From positions 1 through 41,790 of the forward strand of contig CACZRD010000090.1 in NCBI GenBank assembly GCA_902783545.1: a stretch of DNA of 41,790 nucleotides, written 5' to 3'. How positions within the stretch are numbered: the first letter of the stretch is position 1; the number at the start of each line of letters is the position of its first letter. Below are positions 26,687 to 32,756 of the stretch, in pieces. Below the pieces are notes generated by a model. It was not told the origin of the DNA, made no database searches, and saw only the letters and a list, made by a program, of their open reading frames with translations. The position numbers were made by a program, and so were the translations under genes. Source of the DNA: an uncultured Bacteroidales bacterium (GTDB lineage Bacteria > Bacteroidota > Bacteroidia > Bacteroidales > Paludibacteraceae).

Positions 26687-26777
26687 TTTAGAAAATAAAC
26701 ATACATAAACCCAAATTAACCGCAGGGTAAATGCCAATGATTTTGTTCATTGAAATTTATTTAGGTTTATTTTCTAA
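26687..26777. repeat. MITE-like element 4, short hairpin repeat just before tig
   Basis: TTTAGAAAATAAACATACAT (from 26687) and ATTTAGGTTTATTTTCTAA (26759-26777) form imperfect inverted repeats around about 50 bases. The right arm ends 37 bases before the tig start codon, so it lies in the tig leader and could fold there. Confidence 0.55.
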
Positions 26778-26814
26778 CAACAACTCCCACGCAGATAACA
26801 AAAAAACTAACGAT

Positions 26815-28158
26815 ATGCAAATCAATCACTCTGAAATCAAAGACCTCACCTCGGTCATCACGCTGACCCTTCAGCCCGCTGACTACGAGGAGGCAGTAAC
26901 CAAACAGATCCGTCAGATCCGTCAGAAGGCGGATATCCCGGGCTTCCGCAAAGGTATGGTGCCCGCCGGACTGATCAAGAAGATGTACGGCAAGAGCGTA
27001 CTCGCCGACGTACTGAACAACAAGATCGCCGAAGAGCTCAACAAGTACATTGAGCAGCAGAAACTCCACATCCTCGGTGATCCACTGCCCAACGACGAAC
27101 TCACGCCGACCATGGATCTCGATAACGACACCGAGTTTACCTTCGCCTTCGACATCGCAGTGCCCGAGGAGTTTGACGCCAAGCTCACCGCTAAGAACAA
27201 ACTGACGGCATACACCATCACCGTGGACGACAAGATGGTCGAAAACCAGGTCAACTCCTACGCCGAGCGCTTCGGCGAGTATGTCGATGCCGACAAGGCC
27301 GAGGACGGCGATGTGCTCCGCGGTACGCTGACCGAGCAGAAGGACGGCGGCATCGTCAAGGAGAACGCCATCCTCAATCCGCAATACATGGCGGATAAGA
27401 AGCAAGCCAAGCTCTTCAAGGGCGCCAAGGTAGGTGACATCATCACCTTCAACCCGATGAAGGCGTTCCAGAACGAGACCGAGGTAGCCTCGCTGCTCGA
27501 CCTGAAGAAAGATGAGGTCAAGGACCTGAACAGCGACTTCACCCTCACGCTCACCTCGATCACCCGCCACAAAGCCGCAGCTATCGACGCTGAGCTCTTC
27601 GCTAAGGTCTATGCTGCCGACGCACCGAAGGACGAGGCGGAGTTCCGCGCCCGCGTGAAAGCAGAGATCGAGGGTAACATGGCCGAGGATGCGAAGTATA
27701 AGTTCGGACTCGACGCCAAAGCCGCTATCCTCAAGAAAGCCGGCGAGTTTGCACTTCCGGAAGCTTTCCTCAAACGCTGGGTAGCTGCTACCAACAAAGA
27801 CATGAAACCCGAGGATCTCGACCGCGACTTCCCCGAGATGCTCAAGCAGCTCCGCTGGCAGCTCGCCAAGGACCAGCTGATGAAGGAGTACGACATCAAG
27901 GTCGAGAAGGAGGACGTGGAGGCGTACGCCCGCGAGGTGGCACGCATGCAGTTCATGCAGTACGGCATGATGCACGTCGAGGAGCAGTACCTCAAGTCCT
28001 TCGCTGACAATATCCTCAAGGACGAGAACCAACTTCGCGGCATCGTGGAGCGCGTGGCGGAGAACAAGATCTACGACCACCTGCGCACCGTTGCCAAGAT
28101 CGAAGAGAAGCAGATCTCGTACGACGACTTCGGCAAACTCATGCGCGAGAATGCTTGA
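26815..28158 (+). CDS. tig: Trigger factor (ribosome-associated chaperone)
   Basis: 447 residues, normal for the family. The N-terminal ribosome-binding domain carries the loop signature GFRKGMVPAGLIKKMYG (GFRxGxxP). A central FKBP-like region is divergent, as is common in Bacteroidetes, and a helical chaperone domain follows (about 240-447). It holds nascent chains at the ribosome exit tunnel and helps them fold. The start is ATG 26815 (MQINHSEIK); the longer open frame from 26731 would translate the inverted repeat of element 4 and is rejected. A leader of about 220 bases with structured segments precedes it. Its stop overlaps the aroB start by 8 bases, indicating co-transcription. Confidence 0.95.
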   Translation: MQINHSEIKDLTSVITLTLQPADYEEAVTKQIRQIRQKADIPGFRKGMVPAGLIKKMYGKSVLADVLNNKIAEELNKYIEQQKLHILGDPLPNDELTPTMDLDNDTEFTFAFDIAVPEEFDAKLTAKNKLTAYTITVDDKMVENQVNSYAERFGEYVDADKAEDGDVLRGTLTEQKDGGIVKENAILNPQYMADKKQAKLFKGAKVGDIITFNPMKAFQNETEVASLLDLKKDEVKDLNSDFTLTLTSITRHKAAAIDAELFAKVYAADAPKDEAEFRARVKAEIEGNMAEDAKYKFGLDAKAAILKKAGEFALPEAFLKRWVAATNKDMKPEDLDRDFPEMLKQLRWQLAKDQLMKEYDIKVEKEDVEAYAREVARMQFMQYGMMHVEEQYLKSFADNILKDENQLRGIVERVAENKIYDHLRTVAKIEEKQISYDDFGKLMRENA

Positions 28159-29242
28159 TCTGAGCCGATACGACCGTATATTTATCCTGACTGACGAGCA
28201 GGTAGCATCATGCTGCCTGCTCGCGTTTTATGATGTCCTCAGCCATCACCAATCACCAATCACCAATCTCCAATCACCAATCTCCAATCAGCTATCTATG
28301 GCTGATCAATTGGTGCTGCCGGCAGGCGAGCAGCACAAGACCCTCGCCTCCGTCCAGCGGATCTGGGACTGGCTGCTCGCGCAGCACGCTACGCGTGCGA
28401 GTCTGTTGATTAACCTCGGCGGCGGTGTGATCTGCGACCTTGGCGGTTTTGCCGCAGCTACGTACATGCGTGGCATCGACTACGTCAATGTCCCCACCAC
28501 CCTGCTGGCTATGGTCGATGCTGCATCCGGCGGCAAGACCGGCTTCGACTACGGCACGCCGCTCGTCAAGAATGCTATAGGCGTCTTCGCCCATCCCGTG
28601 CAGACCATCATCGAGCCGCGCCTGCTCGCCACTCTGCCGCCTGAACAGATCCTCTCCGGCTACGCCGAGATGATCAAACACGCGCTGCTGCAGAGCCCCG
28701 AGGCGTTCGGCGAACTGCTGGACTGCGACCTGCGTGAGGTGACCTCACCCGCCTTCGGCGAACTCATCAGGCAATCCATAGTTTTCAAAGCCTCCATCGT
28801 CGCCCAAGACCCCAACGACCACGGCATACGCCAAGCCCTGAACTTCGGCCACACCATCGGCCACGCTATCGAAGCTCTGCTCCTCTCCAAATGCCAAAAT
28901 GGTAAAATAACAAATGACAAATCCACAAATAACAAATGCCTTCATGGCTACTGCGTCATGTACGGCCTCGTCGCCGAAGCTTATCTCTCGCACATGATCT
29001 GCGGCCTGCCCGCCGAGACGGTGAGCACCCTCAGCCGCCTGATGCTTGAGAACTACGGCGCCGCACCTGTCACCTGTTCGGACTATGAATCCCTGCTCGC
29101 CCTCATGCAGCATGACAAGAAAAACCGCGAGCAAGGCACAATCACTTGCACCTTGCTCCGTTCGATAGGTCAACCTGTGACAGGTCAGCCCGTCACCCCC
29201 GCCCAACTCCGCGAATCCCTCGAATACCTCTGCTCCTTGTAG
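28151..29242 (+). CDS. aroB: 3-dehydroquinate synthase
   Basis: 363 residues. Second step of the shikimate pathway: DAHP to 3-dehydroquinate, cytoplasmic, NAD- and metal-dependent. It shows the NAD-binding GGGVICDLGGFAAATYMRG, the conserved TLLAMVDAASGGKTGFD, and the metal ligands in GYAEMIKHAL (Glu), NFGHTIGHAIE (His) and HGYCVMYGL (His). The start at 28151 overlaps tig by 8 bases. Two heptamer-like repeats are inserted in frame: one replaces the N-terminal region before LPAGEQHKT (residues about 32-46, HHQSPITNLQSPISNQ), and one lies directly between the two His ligands (KCQNGKITNDKSTNNKC). All expected catalytic motifs remain, so the enzyme is probably active. Confidence 0.95.
   Translation: MLDLSRYDRIFILTDEQVASCCLLAFYDVLSHHQSPITNLQSPISNQLSMADQLVLPAGEQHKTLASVQRIWDWLLAQHATRASLLINLGGGVICDLGGFAAATYMRGIDYVNVPTTLLAMVDAASGGKTGFDYGTPLVKNAIGVFAHPVQTIIEPRLLATLPPEQILSGYAEMIKHALLQSPEAFGELLDCDLREVTSPAFGELIRQSIVFKASIVAQDPNDHGIRQALNFGHTIGHAIEALLLSKCQNGKITNDKSTNNKCLHGYCVMYGLVAEAYLSHMICGLPAETVSTLSRLMLENYGAAPVTCSDYESLLALMQHDKKNREQGTITCTLLRSIGQPVTGQPVTPAQLRESLEYLCSL
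28246..28287. repeat. 7-bp tandem repeat in aroB (N-terminal)
   Basis: Six perfect-period heptamers: TCACCAA x3, TCTCCAA, TCACCAA, TCTCCAA. The total of 42 bases is a multiple of 3, so the aroB frame is kept. Confidence 0.95.
28887..28940. repeat. Degenerate 7/8-bp tandem repeat in aroB (between metal-ligand His motifs)
   Basis: Units such as CCAAATG, CCAAAAT, AACAAATG, ACAAATC, CACAAAT, AACAAATG. It is much richer in A than the surrounding aroB sequence, is absent from typical AroB at this place, and encodes a Asn/Lys/Thr-rich loop. Confidence 0.7.
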
Positions 29243-29302
29243 AGCATAGTTGGCAAATTACTGTTTCTTTGCAACAATTACACATCCCACGTGTCATAAT
29301 GT

Positions 29303-29334
29303 TTGCGATTTTGAACAAAATATTGTAATTTTGT
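29303..29334 (+). promoter_or_regulatory. hipBA promoter (Bacteroidetes type)
   Basis: TTGC (29303-29306), 19 bases, TAATTTTGT (29326-29334). It lies between the aroB stop and the hipB ATG at 29374 and gives a short leader. Confidence 0.75.
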
Positions 29335-29358
29335 ACACGATTATAAACATTATACACG
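29334..29358. promoter_or_regulatory. Possible HipB operator
   Basis: Two TACACG direct repeats (29334-29339 and 29353-29358) flank ATTATAAACATTA and overlap the predicted transcription start. HipB antitoxins usually repress their own promoter at repeated or palindromic sites, so this is the natural candidate. The assignment is inference. Confidence 0.35.
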
Positions 29359-29373
29359 CCTCATCATCTGTCT

Positions 29374-29682
29374 ATGAAACGTCCACTACTACCCAAGCAT
29401 GCACGTATGTTATCCTCATTGGGAGAAAACATCCGTCTGGCGCGTCTGCGCCGCGAACTGTCATCGGAGCAGATTGCCGAACGCGCCGGTATAGCGCGTG
29501 GGACACTCGTCAAGGTTGAGAAAGGTGACGAGGGGGTAGCACTCGGCATCTACTTCCGCGTACTGATAGCCCTCAATATGGCCGATGACATCCTTTTGCT
29601 TGCCAAGGACGACATCCTCGGTCGCAAATTGCAAGACATAGGTCTCACCACGCGCGAACGCGCGCCTAAACGCGCACAATAA
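29374..29682 (+). CDS. hipB: HipB-like antitoxin, XRE-family HTH regulator
   Basis: 102 residues with a helix-turn-helix (about 17-70: LGENIRLARLRRELSSEQIA, then AGIARGTLVKVEKGDEGV) of the XRE/Cro type, and a basic tail (TTRERAPKRAQ). It is encoded 8 bases upstream of a HipA kinase, the standard antitoxin-toxin arrangement. It is expected to bind the operator and to neutralise HipA. ATG 29374 is the first start after the promoter; Met12 is an alternative. E. coli HipB is of similar size. Confidence 0.85.
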   Translation: MKRPLLPKHARMLSSLGENIRLARLRRELSSEQIAERAGIARGTLVKVEKGDEGVALGIYFRVLIALNMADDILLLAKDDILGRKLQDIGLTTRERAPKRAQ

Positions 29683-29690
29683 CTGATACT

Positions 29691-30926
29691 ATGGCACAAA
29701 CGATAGATATCTATATAGACGACCTGTACTGCCCCGAACCGCAACGAATAGGATTGCTGCATGCAGAGCCGTCCAAAGGACGTGAAGTCTTTGATTTCGA
29801 GTTCGATGACAGATGGCTGCATGATGGCCGTCCGTATATTCTGGATCCCGACCTGCAACTTTATAAGGGACGACAGTTCCTTGAAGAGGGCAAGAGTAAC
29901 TTCGGCATCTTTCTGGACTCCTCGCCCGACCGTTGGGGACGTTTGCTGCTTGACCGGCGCGAGGCTATACGCGCCAGGATGGAGAGCCGACAGCCGCGTA
30001 CGCTGCTGGAGAGCGATTACCTGTTAGGGGTATTTGACGAATGCCGCATGGGCGCACTGCGGTTCAAGACCCGAACTGATGGAGGATATATGGATAGTGA
30101 TCCCGAACTCAGCATTCCGCCTATTGCATCGCTGCGCGAACTGGAACACGCCTCATGGCAATTGGAGCATGATGACACAACCGCCGCCAGCCGATGGATA
30201 CAACTGCTGCTGGCTCCGGGCTCATCACTGGGCGGCGCACGCCCGAAGGCAAATGTACGGGACAACAACGGTCATCTGTGGATCGCCAAGTTCCCCAGCC
30301 GTCATGACACCACGAATGTCGGCGCATGGGAGATGGTAGCCATGACGCTTGCTGGCAGATGTAACATACAAGTGGCACCATACTCCGCACAAGCGTTCAG
30401 CAACCGATTCAGCACCTTCCTCACACGCCGTTTTGACCGTACGGACGACAATCGCCGTATTCACTTCACATCAGCAATGACGATGCTTGGTTACAGCGAC
30501 GGCCAAACGGACGGATGCAGTTACCTGGAGATGGCGGAATGGATTAGTCAGCATTGCTGCCATGTGGAGGACAATCTCGCCCAGCTATGGCAACGCATCG
30601 TATTCAACATTGCTATCAGCAACAGCGATGATCACCTGCGTAACCACGGGTTTCTGCTGACGCGCGATGGATGGACACTCTCGCCGGCGTACGATCTCAA
30701 CCCACAGATGAAGGCTACAGGGCTATGCCTGAACATCAACGAGAAAGACAATAGTTTGGATTACCGTCTGGCTAAGGATGTCGCACCGTTCTTCGGCGTA
30801 TCCGACACCAAGGCGGATAGTATTATACAGAATACTAAACACGTCGTATCCTCATGGCGCAGCCTTGCCGGCAAACAAGGTATCCCACGCGCCGAACAAG
30901 AACTGATGGCAACAGCATTCCACTAA
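29691..30926 (+). CDS. hipA: HipA-like serine/threonine kinase toxin
   Basis: 411 residues, full length for HipA. It has an N-terminal HipA domain with FLDSSPDRWGRLLLDRRE, the Gly-rich loop GSSLGGARPKANV that in E. coli HipA precedes the regulatory Ser region, a Lys strand LWIAKFPS, the catalytic loop ISNSDDHLRNHGFLL and the metal-binding SPAYDLNP. All kinase motifs appear intact. E. coli HipA phosphorylates glutamyl-tRNA synthetase and causes growth arrest and persistence; the target here is not known. It is co-transcribed with hipB and ends at a bidirectional terminator shared with sdhB. Confidence 0.88.
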   Translation: MAQTIDIYIDDLYCPEPQRIGLLHAEPSKGREVFDFEFDDRWLHDGRPYILDPDLQLYKGRQFLEEGKSNFGIFLDSSPDRWGRLLLDRREAIRARMESRQPRTLLESDYLLGVFDECRMGALRFKTRTDGGYMDSDPELSIPPIASLRELEHASWQLEHDDTTAASRWIQLLLAPGSSLGGARPKANVRDNNGHLWIAKFPSRHDTTNVGAWEMVAMTLAGRCNIQVAPYSAQAFSNRFSTFLTRRFDRTDDNRRIHFTSAMTMLGYSDGQTDGCSYLEMAEWISQHCCHVEDNLAQLWQRIVFNIAISNSDDHLRNHGFLLTRDGWTLSPAYDLNPQMKATGLCLNINEKDNSLDYRLAKDVAPFFGVSDTKADSIIQNTKHVVSSWRSLAGKQGIPRAEQELMATAFH

Positions 30927-30931
30927 ACACA

Positions 30932-30959
30932 AAAAGTGCGCCATCACTGACGCACCTTT
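30932..30959. terminator. Bidirectional terminator between hipA and sdhB
   Basis: AAAAAGTGCG and CGCACCTTT flank a stem GTGCG/CGCAC (30936-30940 and 30951-30955) with A/T tails on both sides, six bases after the hipA stop and about 20 after the sdhB stop. Confidence 0.75.
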
Positions 30960-30980
30960 CATGTTATTGTCTCCCGACCG

Positions 30981-31736
30981 TTAGTCGCTGAACTTCGCGC
31001 AGAGGAACTCTCTGTTCAGGCGTGCGATGTTAGCCAGGCTGACCTGCTTCGGGCACTCGGCAGCGCAAGCGCCGGTGTTCGTACAGTTACCGAAGCCCAG
31101 CTCATCCATCTTAGCCACCATCGCTTTGGCGCGAGCCTTAGCCTCGATCTTACCCTGCGGGAGCAGAGCGAGCTGGCTGACCTTGGCAGCCACGAACAGC
31201 ATCGCCGAACCGTTCTTGCAGGCAGCAGCGCAGGCGCCGCAGCCGATACAGCTGGCAGCATCCATCGCCTCGTCAGCAGCGGGCTTGGGGATAGGTATAG
31301 CGTTAGCGTCGGGCACACCGCCGGTGTTCACGCTGATGAAGCCGCCGGCAGCCATGATCTTGTCGTACGCCTTACGGTCAACCATCAGGTCTTTGATCAC
31401 GGGGAATGCGTGGCTGCGCCACGGCTCAACGGTGATCGTGTCGCCGTCATTGAACTTACGCATGTGCAGCTGGCAGGTTGTGATAGCACTGTCGGGTCCG
31501 TGAGGGTGACCGTTGACGTACATTGAGCACATACCGCATATACCCTCGCGGCAGTCATGATCGAACGCGATCGGATCTTTGTGCTCACTGATCAGTTGCT
31601 CGTTCAGAATGTCCATCATCTCAAGGAACGACGCACCTTGGAAGATGTGTTTGAGTTCGTAGGTCTCAAAGTAACCTTTTGCTTTCGGTCCGGCTTGTCT
31701 CCAAACGCGAACCTTGATGTTGATGTAGCTGTCCAT
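30981..31736 (-). CDS. sdhB: Succinate dehydrogenase / fumarate reductase iron-sulfur subunit
   Basis: 251 residues. It carries the three iron-sulfur clusters that pass electrons between the flavoprotein SdhA/FrdA and quinone in the membrane subunit. The 2Fe-2S ferredoxin part contains [16 protein letters not shown] with a later Cys (TTCQLH). The C-terminal part has [15 protein letters not shown] and [16 protein letters not shown]. Length and motifs fit the Bacteroidetes type B enzyme. In most Bacteroidetes the order is sdhC-sdhA-sdhB; here sdhB has its own promoter and neither partner is within the window on either side. It is flanked by hipA (convergent) and a surface-protein operon. Confidence 0.95.
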   Translation of the reverse strand: MDSYINIKVRVWRQAGPKAKGYFETYELKHIFQGASFLEMMDILNEQLISEHKDPIAFDHDCREGICGMCSMYVNGHPHGPDSAITTCQLHMRKFNDGDTITVEPWRSHAFPVIKDLMVDRKAYDKIMAAGGFISVNTGGVPDANAIPIPKPAADEAMDAASCIGCGACAAACKNGSAMLFVAAKVSQLALLPQGKIEAKARAKAMVAKMDELGFGNCTNTGACAAECPKQVSLANIARLNREFLCAKFSD

Positions 31737-31763
31737 CTTATGTAGTGTTGATTATTTACTCTT

Positions 31764-31805
31764 GGCTGTTGGCTGTTAGCTTTGGGCCTTTAGCCGTTTG
31801 CGGCT
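31764..31805. repeat. 7-bp tandem repeat in the sdhB leader
   Basis: Units GGCTGTT, GGCTGTT, AGCTTTG, GGCCTTT, AGCCGTT, TGCGGCT: period 7 with decay. It lies between the sdhB promoter and start codon, so it is transcribed at the 5' end of the mRNA. The first two units are the complement of those in the DUF2723 gene. Confidence 0.7.
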
Positions 31806-31806
31806 A

Positions 31807-31837
31807 CAAAATTACGAAAAAATTTTGAATTATGCAA
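31807..31837 (-). promoter_or_regulatory. sdhB promoter (Bacteroidetes type)
   Basis: On the minus strand TTGC (31834-31837), 19 bases, TAATTTTG (31807-31814), about 70 bases before the start codon. Confidence 0.8.
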
Positions 31838-31880
31838 ATAATTTATCATTTTTTTCGTAATTTTCTATATTTTATAGATT

Positions 31881-31970
31881 TTCCAGAACTGCCAAAACTG
31901 CCAGAGCTGCCAGTTTTTCTAGATTTTCCAGAGCTTCCAGAACTTCCAGATCATCCAGCTATTCCAGTGC
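31881..31970. repeat. 9-bp tandem repeat across the 3' end of the small membrane-protein gene
   Basis: Ten units of nine bases: TTCCAGAAC, TGCCAAAAC, TGCCAGAGC, TGCCAGTTT, TTCTAGATT, TTCCAGAGC, TTCCAGAAC, TTCCAGATC, ATCCAGCTA, TTCCAGTGC. The repeat contains the stop codon of the gene at 31951-32736. Beyond the stop the same frame would read SGSSGSSGKSRKTGSSGS and on for about 15 more codons. Confidence 0.85.
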
Positions 31971-32736
31971 TTTCCTCCTTGCGGCGCAGGGCTACGCGTA
32001 GCGCGTAGCCTGCGGCAAGCAGTGCCAGCATCGCGAGCGGCATATCGCCCACCGGTACAGGTGGCTCGGGGTTGGCACCCGGGTCTGGGTTCTCATCTCC
32101 CGGGAAATCCATCTTTGCACGACGAATAACGCCTATCTTCTGCGACGTCACATCGCTTGCCTCAAGCGATCCGACTTCGGTCACAGCATTGTGCTTGGTA
32201 GGCACGTAGATCGCACCGCTATAGGCGAGTGTTGCGTAGCTGACGCCACCGCCTAAGCTACCGCCAGCATAGGCATAGTTGTTGTTGCTGTTGCTGCTGC
32301 GACGGATGATCGCACCTGTATTACCGCCACCGCTGATGCCGCCACCGCCATAGGAGTGAACGGTAGCCTTGCTGGTCTGGTGGACGCGGTACGAGGTGCT
32401 ACCCATCTGCGCCTTCGGTGCCGGCGTATAGCTGACTGAATGCTGATAGCTGGCGGCTGGTTTGTACATCAGCGTACCGCGACGCGGCGACTGATAGAAC
32501 GATGGTCCGCTGCCGGCTTCCGGAGCCGGAGCCTGCGGCATATACACCACCTCGGGGGCGAAGCTCTGATCGTTCTGCTTGCCTCCTACGATGGCGTACA
32601 GTGCCAGCAGTGCCCAACCGCATAGCACAATCACGCCAATCGTTACGACAATGATCTTTCTGCGTTTGCTCTCACCCGGCAGACCGGCCTCAAACGCAAG
32701 CTCAGTGCGTTTCATTCCTTGTTGAAGCGTTTCCAT
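31951..32736 (-). CDS. Small Gly/Ser-rich protein with N- and C-terminal membrane segments
   Basis: 261 residues, not recognised as a named family. A cytoplasmic-looking N terminus (about 1-27) is followed by a strong helix (IIVVTIGVIVLCGWALLALYAIV, less its last residues, about 28-50). Then comes a Pro/Tyr/Gly/Ser-rich low-complexity region with SYGGGGISGGGNTG and SNSNNNYAYAGGSLGGG. The C-terminal end has three parts: PEPPVPVGDMP, a hydrophobic helix (LAMLALLAAGYALRVAL) and a basic RRKEE tail. That layout resembles C-terminal sorting signals such as LPXTG or GlyGly-CTERM, but membership is unproven. It begins 20 bases after the giant InlB-repeat gene and is surely co-transcribed with it, so a role in anchoring or assembling that protein is the best guess. 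Confidence 0.7.
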   Translation of the reverse strand: METLQQGMKRTELAFEAGLPGESKRRKIIVVTIGVIVLCGWALLALYAIVGGKQNDQSFAPEVVYMPQAPAPEAGSGPSFYQSPRRGTLMYKPAASYQHSVSYTPAPKAQMGSTSYRVHQTSKATVHSYGGGGISGGGNTGAIIRRSSNSNNNYAYAGGSLGGGVSYATLAYSGAIYVPTKHNAVTEVGSLEASDVTSQKIGVIRRAKMDFPGDENPDPGANPEPPVPVGDMPLAMLALLAAGYALRVALRRKEESTGIAG

Positions 32737-32756
32737 GGTTTGTGTTTCCTTTCTGA

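Noticed and set aside
26767-28080. 437-codon minus-strand frame under tig
   Set aside because: It is an antisense shadow; tig is certain from its motifs and codon pattern.
28246-28287. CRISPR-like array
   Set aside because: The 7-bp units are contiguous with no spacers; it is a simple tandem repeat inside aroB.
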